From assembly GCA_963971305.1 (NCBI GenBank), contig OZ020309.1, positions 16,795,001-16,859,000 of the forward strand: a stretch of 64,000 bases of DNA, read 5' to 3'. Shown here one piece after another: positions 52,756 through 64,000 of the stretch. The DNA comes from Arcuatula senhousia. Its lineage: Eukaryota; Mollusca; Bivalvia; Mytilida; Mytilidae. The translations under genes and the position numbers were made by a program. How positions within the stretch are numbered: the first letter of the stretch is position 1; every line of letters starts with the position of its first letter. The notes below the pieces were generated by a model that was not told where the DNA came from, made no database searches, and was given only the letters and a program-made list of their open reading frames with translations.

Positions 52756-55700
52756 CTTCTAATGAAGTATGCTTTCTCTTTACTGGTCTCTGGTCCCCGC
52801 TCTGTTTTCCTCTGGCCGCTAGTATATTTTTAGCTTGTTTAATTGGATCTTCCAAATCATCATCTTGTTGTTTGGGGCCAGATGTTCTACGTGTTTTACT
52901 CGATTTATCCTCTCTATGTTTCTGTTTGGAAAGCCACTGCTTGTCTTCAACTACTTTAATGTCAGAATTTATATCGGTTAGCTTAGAATCTGATTTAGTT
53001 TTTTTCTTTGAGTAAAATTTGTCCTTTTCTACACTAAAGCTGTCTTTTTTCTCCTTTTCCTTCTCCAGCTTAAAGCTCTCCCTCTTCTCTTTCAGAGTTT
53101 TTGGCTTACTTGCCATACTGGCAGGAATTTCAATGGTTTTCTTTTCAGCACTCGATATTCTTTTCAACATGGTTAGTTGTTCATACTTTTTATCTTTTTG
53201 TGGAGTTTTGACAACTTTCTTGTCTTTAGAAGATTTGGGAGGCAATGGTGATCCGGAATCAGAGGAGGAATCTAACATAACAACATAATCTACATTGTCT
53301 TGATTATCAACCTTTGAACTTTTGAGGTCAAGACTTTGTTCTTCCTGGTCATCATCTAGCATTTGAACATAATCGTTGTCACTGCTTTCAATTGTTTCAT
53401 GGCTAACATCTAATGGAATTTCAACCTGAGTAGCTAGACCATACAATTTATCTTCGTCATTTTCAGAATTTTCTGCAGGATCACTGATGACTTGTGTTTG
53501 AGCCATATATGGATCATTTGTATCTTCATCAGAATCATGTTTTCTTTGTCCACTTTGCAAAGATTTGCCCTTTTTCTTTCGTGAATTCGACAAATGAAAA
53601 TCATTGTCCACTTGCGTCATTTGATTGTAGTTATCATCAAATTCAACCTCATCCATGTTCAGTGTTTCTGCACTGTATTTCTGACTTTTCGATTTAGTTT
53701 TGTGAATGTTTTTCTCCACTTGAGTAGCGGCAGCGTACATTTCTGCATCACTTTCAGTTTCAGCATCGTTGACATGTGCAACTTGAGTGGCAGCACCATA
53801 TAGGTCCTCGTTGCCATCACTTTCAACTTGGTCATGCATGGCAAGAGTTTCGGCATTATACAAGTTGGCATTATCCTCGCTATTGTCACTAAAATCGTCT
53901 GCAGCTAAAGTCTGTGCATTATACTTGTCATCTTCAGTTTCCGACCCAGCCGTGTCACCATGAATTACTTGAGTTGCTTCGCTATAATGATCATGAACCT
54001 TTTCAGACTTACACTCCATCTGTGACATTGCATCGATAACATTTTTGGGAACCCCCATATTAGTAATTCCCATCTCCTTTGCAGTTTTTTCTAATTTTCT
54101 TTGTTTTGTAACTTTTTCTTCTTTCGATGTCGATCTGCCAATGCTCTCGACCTGTGTTGCAGCACTATATAATTCATTATCAGCCTCGTCATCTGATATT
54201 TCAATTACAGCTTTATCGACCTGAGTTTGAGCACTATAAGGATCAAATTCTTCCACTACTGGTTTCTTTACATGCTTTATTGGCTTAACTTGAGTCATGA
54301 TCTCATATGCATCATCATCTGAACTTGAACTTTGACCTTTCAATGGATGCTTGATCTTGCTTTTCACACTCTGTTGATCAGTCCAATCATATTCCTGTGT
54401 AGAGTCATTATCAGACATTTCATATGGTTGTGTAGCCTCATCGAGCAAGCTTTCATTGGACTTACCCTTTTTCAAGTATTTCTGTGCTTCTTTCTGAGAT
54501 TTGAACTGCTTCGTAATTTTGACAGTTTCTACTTTAGTATGTTCAATTGTGCAGCCACCATCATTTTTATTCTGAGTTACAGAATGTTTATTCTTTTTAT
54601 CAACTTTGTCAACTTCTCCCAACTTATTCTTTTTATTTTCTCCCAACCTTTTACATACATTTTCTCCTAACCTTTTCTGTGTATATTCTCCCAACTTTTT
54701 CTTTCCATCAAGCTTACATTTACTTTTCTTGTCTGAATCTGAATCCTGGTCAAAATCAAAACTTTTTCTCCTCCCTTCTTTTTTCAACTCTGACATATCA
54801 GGGGTCACAACCTGTGTAGGAGAATTGTAATAAGCCTCTTCGTCATCAGATCTTGTATCGTGAATGATATCAGGAGGTTGTGTTTCAGCCCCAAACAAAT
54901 CATCGTCAGAATCGAAATTATCACAGATAATAATTTGAGTGTCAGCATCGTATATGTCTCTATTTTTCTTCTCCTTTTTGATAGGCACCACTTGTGTTTG
55001 AAGATCATAATTTTCCTCTTCATCAACATCATCCTTAAAAGATTCCACCTTTTGTGTTGAAGCATTATACCAATCAAAATCCAGCAGTTTTTCAGGACAA
55101 TCTGGCTTGATGTCTTCGGTGTCGCTTCCATCCCCTAGAAAAAATTTGGCCAACTGTTTCTCATCATCTCCACTATCCTCCCGTTTGTCTTCAAAATCTA
55201 ACGTAACATTTTGTTGGGACATACTGTTTAAAAGATCGTCCTCATCTGAATCACATACAAATATACAATCTTCTTCCTGTGTGTATGCAGATAAATATTT
55301 AGCAGTTTTATCATGGCTGGACGGTTCTTCTTTAGGTACTTGAGGAAACAACGGTTGGGAATCTGAATCATCATCAGAGTTGTGCATTTCTACAGTATCA
55401 TTAGCTCGCTTTTTCATAATATCACCAAGCGGGACATCTAAATCACTTTCCGACTCAGAAGCATCTTTTGTTGATTCAGACTTCAGCCCTGCATTTTCCT
55501 CCTTAACTTGTGAGTTAAAATATGGAACAGTTGAGGAAGTTGAAGCATTTGAACCTCCACTAGAATTTCTCCTCTTGGGTGTTACTAAGGGAGGCAGTTC
55601 TTCATCCGATGATGAAAAGTCTAGTGTTAACTTTGGAGTGACAATAGCTGGTCTTTTAATTATCTCTTTTCCTTTCAGTTTCTTTCCCCTATTTTTTCCT

Positions 55701-56410
55701 TCCTCTTCATCAGATGATGAATTAAGACTTATTTCCCTTTTCTTTCGTTTGCTTCCTTGATGTTTCGATACTGGTGTAAGGGAGAGCATTTTGCTATCAG
55801 ATGATTCTTCAGTGGTGTTATCTTCAGATGATATTTTACGCTCGTTTTTTCTCGACATTGGAATCACAGACAAAACTTTACTATCTGAAGAGTCTTCAGT
55901 TGAATTTTCCTCAACTGTCTTAAGCTTTTTAGTGGCTGACAGTTTAGAATGGGTGTCATTTTGACCAGACTGTTGTCTCTTTCTCTTTCCGTGGTCTGTA
56001 TGTTTAGAACCGCTAGCTTCAGAAATGTCTGTGTCATCTTCCTCTTCCTTGTCAGTACTGTCCGAGGGCACAAGATAAATCATTTTCTTTTTACAGAACA
56101 TTCTTTTCTTCTTTTCATGATCCTTTCTACCTACAGATGACTCGTATTCAGTCGAAGCTGATGAAGAGTTCTTCCGTAAAAGTTCACTTTTGTTAAAGGA
56201 GGTATCATTTTTCTCTTTAGGTTCATTTAAGACTATTTGGTCAGAATCACTAGAGTCCTCAATCCCCTTACTGACTGACTGTGGAGGTTCCTTGCTTGAT
56301 GCTCTAGGTAGTCCTTTGATTTGTATTCTGGATTTCCCGAACAAAATCTTGTCCCCTGATTTCCTCACATCGCTAACCCATGATTTTCCAGCTTTGTCTT
56401 TTTTGTCCAT
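52756..56410 (-). CDS. SETX: Senataxin coding exon 1: acidic disordered N-terminus with TQ array
   Basis: The ATG at 56410 sits in an excellent context (aaccATGg). An in-frame TGA lies six bases upstream, and a splice acceptor (ttttgtag) lies at 56422-56423, so earlier exons are non-coding. The exon encodes 1,218 codons plus one base and ends at TTAGAAG/gtatag. The sequence is Ser/Asp/Glu/Lys-rich and predicted unstructured. Residues about 448-994 carry some 18 repeats of the form [Y/F/L]-x3-T-[Q/L]-[V/P/I/A], each next to acidic runs (for example YSAATQV at 748, YGLATQV at 990). Four KxLGE units lie at 571-600, and two related blocks (SSDSK.LS) at about 174 and 204. TQ clusters are typical ATM/ATR substrates, and phospho-Thr motifs recruit FHA domains (family knowledge). 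A role in damage signalling is inference. The Sen1_N domain of other senataxins is absent here. Confidence 0.85.
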
Positions 56411-56421
56411 GGTTCAATTCT

Positions 56422-57089
56422 CTACAAAATAAAGAACATGTGTCATAATTAATCAAGGTACTGAAAGTACTGGTAGCTGGGATAATCTACAAATTTAATA
56501 GATGTTTATGTTTTATTAGTATAAATGTAGAATAGTAATTGGATATTGGAATATGAACTATATTGAAAGTGTGTACATGTATTACCATTATATGTGAATT
56601 TTGATATGTGATGAGGCAACACAACCATCAGCTTAATTGTGACAAAAACTGTGACAAATATTTGTGTGATGCAGTAGGACGCTGCAAGATGATAGATAGC
56701 TATAGTTTGTAAAAGTGACTCCTACATGTCGCTTTGCAGGCAACATAAAAATGCCAAAAACTAGTCAAGTTTACATGTAAGTATACTGATTTTCAACTAA
56801 TTTTTTTTCCTTTGATAAATCATTCACCACATTATTCAGGGTATAATTTTTTTTTCCAAAAAAAGTATAGCCAGCCCTGAATTCAGTTTTCACCAGTTTC
56901 TACTATAAACTTAGTCAAACTTCTCAGAATTTTAGCCAGCTCTGCCAAAAAATTACCAGTAACGGACTGGCAGACAGTCTGTTATTTCAAACTCTGCATT
57001 ATTGTTGGTTTAATTAGAGGTTTGCCTAACAATATTATAAGGTAATAGTTTTTAGAAGGTGTTGATGGTACTAGATATGGCAAACCTTA
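56422..57089 (-). other. Upstream intron of senataxin
   Basis: The acceptor at 56422-56423 shows the first coding exon is preceded by an intron. No gene or clear repeat seen in this stretch. Confidence 0.45.
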
Positions 57090-57775
57090 CAACAAGAGGC
57101 TCCTAGGAGCCTGAATCTCTTACCTGGCTTTAATGACATAATGTAACAATATTCAACATTGCCAACAGACCACCATGATATGAAACCATTGGAAAGCTCT
57201 ATAAAGCTGTGCATTTAAGCAAACAAATCTGTGGTACAATTTTCTATGGTACACAATCTTTCATGTACAATCCACTATTTTTGGCAATTAATGGGCCATA
57301 ACTCCAATAATGGTCATTTGACAATTATGGCCTAATGGACAATTTTGTAGAGTTCAATTAGCTGAACATTTACACAAGCAAAACCTTTTCCCAATCTCCT
57401 ATCATTAACATACTATAAAGCTATAACCACTATTTTTGGCGTTTAAGGGGCCATAACCCCTGTAACGGGTCATCTGAAAATTTCAACTGAATGGACAATT
57501 TTGTAGATCTCAATGAGCTGAACATTTAAGCAAGCAAAACTTTTTCTTTATCTACTATTGTTCACAATCTGTAAGGCAAAAACCACTATTTATGGCTTTT
57601 AAGTGGCCATAACTCCTATTATTTAGGAGTCCTATAAGGGGTCATCTGTCAATTTCGACCTAATGGACAATTTTGTAGAGCTCTATAACATGTATAAGCT
57701 GAACATTTAAGCAAGCAAAACTTTTTCCCTATCTTCTATTGTTCACAATCTATAAGGCTAAAACCTCTCAATTTA
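57090..57775. mobile_element. Decayed relative of the 7819-9333 tandem-repeat element
   Basis: Starts with the same hairpin tip (AGGCTCC/GGAGCCT at about 57094) and 'gcctgaatctcttacctgg', followed by about four diverged units with 'ggccataac(t/c)cc', 'aattttgtag', 'agctgaacatttaagcaagcaaaac'. The right tip is lost. Confidence 0.7.
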
Positions 57776-57827
57776 ATTTTGCATTCAGTGTTATTGGGTG
57801 CAGATTTCTGACTAGCTTACATGCATG

Positions 57828-59362
57828 ACATGTATATGTTAGAGGCAATAGGTATAATTAGGATTTAAGCTTAAAACCTAGGCAATAAGATAATACCTAG
57901 TCATTAGTGTTAATGCCTAAATAGAATTTGGCATTAAGCTTAATGCCTAGGATTTAGGTCTAATGCCTGAATTTTTTCCATGAAAATTATTCTTATTGCC
58001 TAACCAGATAATCTGATACATCATGAAAAGAAAATTTGAAATTAAAGTTTCAATATTTATGAGTTTAACTGAAATCATATTTCTTTGGATAGCTAGCCCA
58101 ATTTCAAACAAAATCAAATATTTTTTAATTTCTTTATTTTATCTTATGTTGACAAGATGATAAAATACATGGCCACTATTACTTAAAATAGAACATAATT
58201 ATTAAGGTAAATTTATATTTTGAGCTTAAAATGTTTAGGAAACTGTGAGAATTGCCATAACTTTGGTCAAAATATTAAAAAGCCGTTATAAAATTTAGCG
58301 AAACAAAAACAGAGTTTTTGGTACGCAATATGATGGACCAATCCATAAATATTTATGTCAGCAACACAACAACCATAAATATAATGACCTGCTGAAGGTA
58401 CATAATGTCGATGCTTTCGTCGTATTGGTGGTCAATTTGTTTATTACCAACAATTCAGTTAATGTCAGTATTTATTAATAATTTCAATCTTTAATATTGC
58501 TATCATCATTTCATATTTGATAATGTATGTGCAGATTCCTATATTTTTTATTCTTTCCATACAGCCTTGCTTGTTTCTGTGTATATTTGTTTACATGTCA
58601 TTCATTCAAGGGTGTCTTCTTCGAGGTCCGCGTCCTAGCAAATATGCATTATTATTTTAATAGAAAGTAAATTTCAGAATTAAGACTTTAACTTAGTCCT
58701 TTATCCGAATTCTATTTTCTATTTTTTACTTAGATACAATTTTATTACATGCGTCAAATTACAATTACACTTTGCTATTGAGTATCCTATTTAATCCCGT
58801 CTTATCCTTCCACAAGTAAATTAAAAGTTCACCTGTTCTAAAAATTGACCTTCAATATCTTGTTGTTATTTATTCAAGTACATCAGTACTCTGTGACCTT
58901 GATTATTCAATGATTATTCAATTTGATATTTGTTATATTTTGCTTTTATTGATTATTGTAATGCTTATTTTCTTTTTCTTTTCTTAATTATTAATGGATA
59001 GATATTTCTTTTTTTTTCTGTTAACTCAAATTCGAATGAATATCTCGCTTCTTTGGCCTCTTGTGTGAAGATCAATCTGTATTGGTGCTTAGGAAAATGT
59101 ACACATTGTTCTTGTTTGTGGTGACTGATTTTGTCCTTGTCCATGTTGTCCTTCAATGTCCTTCAAATTTTCTTTTCATTATCTGGTTAGGCAATAAGAA
59201 TAATTTTCATGGAAAAAATTCAGGCATTAGACCTAAATCCTAGACATTAAGCTTAATGCCAAATTCTATTTAGGCATTAACACTAATGACTAGGTATTAT
59301 CTTATTGCCTAGGATTTAAGCTTAATGCCTAATTATACCTATTGCCTCTAACATATACATGT
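57828..59362. mobile_element. Foldback-type element with about 200-bp inverted arms
   Basis: Arms 57828-58040 and 59162-59362 are inverse complements with only small differences, tips ACATGTATATGTTAGAGG. The arms are built from palindromic words, for example GGCATTAAGCTTAATGCC. The 1.1-kb centre has no convincing gene; a short Lys-rich frame on the minus strand (58965-59156) is not called. Confidence 0.8.
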
Positions 59363-59399
59363 TCCAATTAAAGGCATCATACTCAGTTAATTTAGCTCG

Positions 59400-59609
59400 C
59401 TTATAATTCGTGGGGTATCAATTTTCGTGGTTTTTGTGGGTGACCTTTACCCACTTAAATCAATGCCCCACAAAAAGGAAATTTAACATTGATCTGTATC
59501 ATGTGTATGTTGCAGTCTTCAAAACCACAAATTTAAATATCCACAAACTGATCATTTTTCATCAAACCTCGAAAATTGGTACCCATGAAAATAAAAAAAT
59601 CCACAATAC
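59400..59609. mobile_element. MITE family 'TACTGTGGATTC', copy 3
   Basis: Same family with a decayed left end. The right end reads TGAAAATAAAAAAATCCACA. It abuts the possible 5' UTR exon and supplies the GT of its splice donor. Confidence 0.6.
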
Positions 59610-59717
59610 CTGAAAGGCCGTTGGGGGTTCTTCATTAAGGTACATCATTTGGGCACTGAACTATATTGTCTTTACAGGCATCGGACTAATGGTGTCTCTG
59701 TTGACCTTTCCTTGTAA
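59610..59717 (-). other. Possible senataxin 5' UTR exon
   Basis: A strong pyrimidine-rich acceptor (ttttttttctttcag) at 59718-59719 and a donor TTTCAG/gtattg at 59609 bound 108 nt with stops in all three frames. That fits a non-coding exon upstream of the senataxin start exon. The donor GT is formed by the tip of a MITE. RNA evidence is needed; it is a candidate only. Confidence 0.35.
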
Positions 59718-60499
59718 CTGAAAGAAAAAAAATAAAGTGTTTTAATTTGGAACTCTGCTGGACCTTGAGTACCAAAAAAAATTTTTGCACACAGCTTATA
59801 CATTTTAAGACAATATCTGCTTGCAGAGATCTCAAAACTCTATTATATATAAAATTTCTTTCAATAGTGATACATGCGTATGTCTTTTTCTATGGAAATC
59901 TGTAATTGATCCTGACCAAAGTTTAGGTATTTTCTTCATTAAAACTGACATATACAGCATGTACAAATAAACCTTAATCATGTTAATTGAAAACTTCACT
60001 AAAGTATGATGAACTTACATTTATACACACAAGGATCTATACCATAATCAACAATATAAAACACATGATAAATGGTACAAAATGTATATGGTTAGACATT
60101 AAAAAATTGAAACGAATGAAAACTGACCTTCAACATGTTCAACTAGCATAATTTGTATAAAGATATAAGAAATTTTATGTTTATGACCAATAATACCGAC
60201 TGAGTATTAAAAACTAAAGAATTGTTATACATGTACAACTTATTACATAACAGGTGTTTATTTGATCCTATAACATTTTAATTAACTCAAAGAATAATTT
60301 TGTTTTGAGTACATTGTACTTGTAATAAAGTATTTGAACTAAATTACATGTATTGTAAATAGTCCTGATTAAATAACATGAATAGATATAATTTATATCT
60401 ACAATTAATCGAGTTAATTATAGAATAATGGAAGATAAAACATTAGTTTAAACATATTTATTTACCCTGGATTGGGAAACAAGCTTAATGCTTATATTA

Positions 60500-60780
60500 A
60501 TCCCTCTCCAGCTAGCAGATTGCGAGTGTGGCCTTTGTAGCGGCCCCCATTGAGCCTACTCTTATCGAAATCTACAAATGGGTTTTTAACGTGCATGCGG
60601 TATTGCTCTCCCATACACGGGACAACCTTTTTTCGTCCCTTCCGAAGGACTAGCATCGGTTCTTGAGACCATCCTCGCAAATGGTGTCAAGAGAGAGTCG
60701 GAAAATTGGTTCATGAAATTTTCACCCCTGACGAGGATCGAACCACGAACATAAAACATTAAGGAAAGTAGCGAGGCTGT
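60500..60780 (-). repeat. SINE-like repeat with tRNA-type B box
   Basis: Read on the minus strand it contains GGTTCGATCCTC, close to the RNA polymerase III B box, near its start, followed by 'gactctctcttgacaccatt', 'ggacgaaaaaaggttgtccc' and 'cacgttaaaaacccatttgt'. Layout and length suit a tRNA-derived SINE. No A box was clearly seen. Confidence 0.5.
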
Positions 60781-61095
60781 TAAAATACCAGATTAAATTT
60801 TCACCAAGTTGTTAGAAATTCCACAATTATTGGAAATTTAGTAGTCATGGTAGTAAAACTTTGGTTTTATTTCAAATGAACTATTAAGGTAAATATTGGT
60901 ACCAAGTCTAAAGTTGAAGATGGTAAATAATCAAGTGTGAACTCATAAGATTGAACACATAACAACAAATTAAAGCTTGGAAGTACTGTTGACCAATCTA
61001 TTTTCGTGACTACAATATTTTGTGTTTTGGTGTCAAAGGGCTATTTAATGTGGCTATTAATTCTTGTGATTTGTCGTAAAAGTAATTAAAATACT

Positions 61096-62030
61096 TTGAA
61101 AATGAATTTAGTTGCGATGATTAATTTTCACAAATTTATGTTCCTTGTAAAATCTGTGAAAATGAGTTGGTTAACAGTAAGTTTTTCAGATGAGCTGTTA
61201 CTGTTACTACAATCTGCATACAATGAGTACAAAAACAATCTTAAGACAGGTAGTAGCTGGTACTCCACATTATTATTATATTGTAATAAACTTAACCTGG
61301 ATTTAAATGTATGTAGAGAAATGAGTAAAAATAAATTTAAATTATCACTATTAAAATGTTTAAGGAATAATTTTTTGTGTAGTTGGAATAATATAAGGAA
61401 CAGTACCATAAATGATTCTGGAAAACTAGATACTTATTTTGGATTAAAAAGTATTTTTTCCTTTGAAGAATATTTAAATATTAGTAATTTTGATAAAAGA
61501 AAAAATCATTACTAGATTCAGATTAAGCAATCATAAACTACGTATCGAGCTTGGTAGACACGAACGAAGACCAAACATTAATTCTGGAAAATTAGAAAAA
61601 TTAACAAGAACACACAGAATTTGTCTTTATTGTAATACAGGAAATATAGAAGATGAAATTCATTTTTTGTTAACATGTCCTTTATACTCTAGTTTGAGAT
61701 CAGATTTTCTAAACACTTTACAAAATAAATTCCCTTCATTGATATCGCTTAACTCTATTAGCTTATTCTGTTGGATAATGACAAACGAAGACTATGATTT
61801 TAACTATAAACTGGCTGAGTTTTTACAAATATTATATGAAAAAAGAGATAACATTAACAAATAGAGATGTATGTGTAATTTAACATCATGATGTCATATG
61901 TAATTGTCTTTTGTTACAATACTTGTGTATTTTTTATGTTTTGTTTCATTGTAATCATTGATATACATTGTGATTGTCATGCTCTATATAGGGCCCTATG
62001 ATTGGAAATAAAGATTTATATATATATTAT
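61096..62030 (+). pseudogene. 5'-truncated LINE: reverse transcriptase C-terminus and 3' tail
   Basis: Two overlapping frames (to 61515, and from about 61490 to 61864) give the C-terminal end of a non-LTR retrotransposon ORF2. It is recognised by RICLYCNTGNIEDEIHFLLT followed by CP, the C-x2-C...H-x4-C cluster that closes many LINE polyproteins, preceded by ITRFRLSNHKLRIELGRH. The frames change at an A-rich run near 61500, so the copy is dead. The 3' end has 'gggccctatgattgg', AATAAAG (62007-62013) and an AT tail. The reverse transcriptase core is absent, as usual for truncated copies. Confidence 0.8.
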
Positions 62031-63331
62031 ACTGTTTTGTCCAAAACCAGTTCAGAGGTGGATTATGAAATGAAAATTAGAGAATTGGTCTTCTGAACTC
62101 TAAGACCAACAAAACTTTATTTAAATCTAAAATACTTTTGTATCTCAACTTCATAATTTTCTATCATACTATACATGCTATAAACATGAGTGTCAGAAAT
62201 GATTAAAAACATGCATTTATATGAACACAGCTTACCATTTTACCGAACTTAAAAAATCCCAACCAGCTATTATCAAATACCGGTACAATCATTCAATATG
62301 AGAGGACCAACAAAATCTTTTTATAGCACAACTCTGCATTTACATGTCACATGTGTCAGGAACAAAAAAGCAACCAATCAGGAATCAGCATTTATACCAA
62401 AATAACAAAGACAGGTCAAGGTTCATCATTACTACACAGTGTGACCATGCAGGTGCAGAAAGAATGCCCCACTTTTTCTTAATTAACAAAATAAAAATGT
62501 ATACAAGTTGTCAATCAGCATGATAAGAAATGTCCGTAAATTAAAACAATGGGGCCTTAAAATCCTTTAAAAAATATTTTAAAAGCAACCTTGCAAGTTG
62601 AGTGGTTTTCCTGCAGGAGCCCCATCATTGAAAATAAACAAAACAAGGTCACAGGTCATCTGTACCAAACAGAGATACACAGAACATGCAGAATGTACAG
62701 GTGCAAATATAAAGCAACAAAAGCCAAAAACTATCAACTGTATAAAAATTATTACTAAATTTGAAATAAATTGTCAATCAAACATGTCACACATTATAAT
62801 ATTACTGACCTATTTTTATAAATAAAAGTTGACATTTAAAGTCAAACGCACCTGGTATTACGTACTATAAAACCTTATGCAAAATATCATGCACATGTAG
62901 CTGTGATTTTTTCATGTAATATTTGAAATGTTACTTATTTTAGATTTAAGCTGTCAATCAAACATTATGTAAAAATTCAATAAAATTTGACCTTATTTAG
63001 ACATCAATCATTTAGTACTAATTCTATAAATAGATATTAACATTTAACATCAAACACATCTGGCATTTCATATGTAACATAAAACATCATGCAACAGGTG
63101 CAAAATATCATAATAAATGTCTGTGATTTTTAATATGAAAAAAATTGTAAATTGTAACATGTTTCAAAAATATCATTTTCATGAGGACAAATCAGATGAA
63201 ACTGAAGCATATTAAATTCAGTATCCATTCTACATGCATATGTGCATAATATCTAAGAATTGAATGTTTGAATTTTGATGTTTCATTGGTGTGTGAAGAC
63301 ATTGACCATGCATAGTACATTTTTAATTAAA
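62031..63331. other. AT-rich stretch without recognised features
   Basis: No gene, repeat array or RNA gene supported. Two similar phrases ('caaacatgtcacac...', 'aaagtcaaacgcacctgg' against 'catcaaacacatctggc') near 62780-62855 and 62960-63065 hint at an old duplication of about 200 bases. Confidence 0.4.
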
Positions 63332-64000
63332 GGCATATTGTCTACGGCAAACTAATTTTTTTTACCCCTCAATTTTTTGGTGTCAATTAGACCGAAATGC
63401 AATAAAATGAATATTGAAAAACAAATTTGCTACAAATTTTGCCTCAAAAGTAGTTTATTTTGATCAAAATAGCTCGACAATATTGATTGATATTTTATTT
63501 ACCTGCACTACGTCACATTGACACAGATTTAGACTGAGTAGTTTTAACACGGACACTAAGCGGAATCTCGAGTTTTGTCCCCGAATACATTGATATGTTG
63601 AAAAAAATACCGATATTTTTCGTGTTTATCTTTTAAATAACATTCAAAAATTAATACAGGCAATAATTGTCAGTTTTATTCATTAAGTAGCTCTAAAATT
63701 CGGTTGCGGTTTAAATTTTCTTCCGAGCTAAAACTTCGAGAAACAGATTATGCACCACGTGCAAGAACTATTGAAGTTTTCAATCAAAGAAAGTATAGTG
63801 CGCATGCTTACAGCTCATCTACATCTCATGAATATGAATTTTTGTAAAGCTTTACAAATATTATTTATTTTTCAATTTTTGAAGTAAAAAAGAACCCTAG
63901 TGGTATTTTGAAAGTTTGTATCTTTCTAAATAAACAAAACGAATAGTCTGACGACAATTTTTTGGTTTTACAAAAAAATATTTTTTCGTAGACAATATGC
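63332..64000. mobile_element. Inverted-repeat element running to the window end
   Basis: The left tip GGCATATTGTCTACG (preceded by TTAA at 63327-63330) is inverted at the very end of the window (CGTAGACAATATGC, 63987-64000). The 670-bp interior has no open frame. The right flank is outside the window, so a TTAA target site cannot be confirmed. Confidence 0.65.

Larger units (their letters stand above)
10488..56421 (-). other. SETX: Gene span: senataxin-like (SETX/Sen1) superfamily 1B helicase
   Basis: One minus-strand gene whose exons follow each other with matching phases. It encodes an SF1B helicase of the Upf1/Sen1 group, which unwinds RNA/DNA hybrids (R-loops) in the nucleus and acts in transcription termination and genome stability (family knowledge). 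The order of motifs proves identity: motif I GPPGTGKS, Ia CAPSNSAVDE, II VDE/ASQ, III GDPEQLPPTV, QYRMHP, V VDSFQGREKE, VI MNVALTRGK. The summed coding length is about 7.2 kb (about 2,400 aa, against 2,677 in human). The N-terminus is disordered and acidic, and the usual Sen1_N helical domain is not visible. Oddities: a tandem duplication of the last five exons, one missing exon after QYRMHP, and one frame break near 50.67 kb. Introns hold most of the window's transposons. Confidence 0.88.

Noticed and set aside
52628..56410. The large acidic exon considered as a separate MDC1-like gene
   Set aside because: Its donor phase joins exactly to the next exon and there is no FHA or BRCT domain; kept as senataxin, though RNA proof is lacking.
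58965..59156. Lys-rich 63-codon minus-strand frame inside the foldback element
   Set aside because: No splice or family support; composition looks like AT-rich noise.

Overview
The window looks like nuclear DNA of a marine bivalve, probably a mytilid mussel. The inference rests on AT-rich sequence, GT-AG introns, a senataxin gene spread over about 46 kb, a TRIM-like B-box gene, and dense bivalve-style repeats: non-autonomous elements carrying 160-175 bp tandem arrays, (GACGGACG)n tails and many short inverted-repeat elements. No bacterial gene, operon, CRISPR array, tRNA or rRNA was seen. The species is not proven from the sequence alone.

Layout. 0-0.4 kb: a broken PHD-finger-like exon. 0.45-0.55 kb: a short GC-rich repeat cluster. 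2.0-3.2 kb (+): a two-exon TRIM-like gene with two B-boxes and a coiled coil. 4.1-4.5 kb: an inverted repeat resembling a divergent promoter. 5.8-9.3 kb: small mobile elements. 10.5-56.4 kb (-): one senataxin/Sen1-type RNA/DNA helicase gene. About 20 coding exons can be followed by splice sites, phase and helicase motifs, from an acidic disordered N-terminus (52.8-56.4 kb), through motif I (34.3 kb), Ia (30.6 kb), II (22.3 kb), III (21.3 kb) and the RMHP motif (20.7 kb), to V and VI at the 3' end. 56.4-64 kb: a possible 5' UTR exon, a long inverted-repeat element, a SINE-like repeat, a LINE tail and a cut-off inverted-repeat element.

The last five senataxin exons (here A-E) are present twice in tandem (10495-15204 and 15571-20253). 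Both sets keep their splice sites and reading frames. An exon expected just after the RMHP motif is missing, and one more frame break lies near 50.67 kb, so the gene as written here is not a clean single reading frame.

The senataxin introns are packed with mobile DNA. At 42.5-49.5 kb four elements are nested: a hAT-like inverted repeat holds a TA-flanked MITE, which holds a third element with a 174-bp tandem array, which holds a young Gypsy LTR retrotransposon. Other notable parts are a 1.2-kb GATATC satellite (24.3-25.5 kb), a 1.9-kb TTAA-flanked element with a CCAAT/CRE palindrome, and MITEs carrying doubled CRE sites.

The strongest leads are the duplicated helicase cassette with interchangeable exon phases, the roughly 18-copy Y-x3-T-[Q/L] array at the senataxin N-terminus, the lost exon, and mobile elements that carry ready-made promoter motifs or consist of palindromic words.
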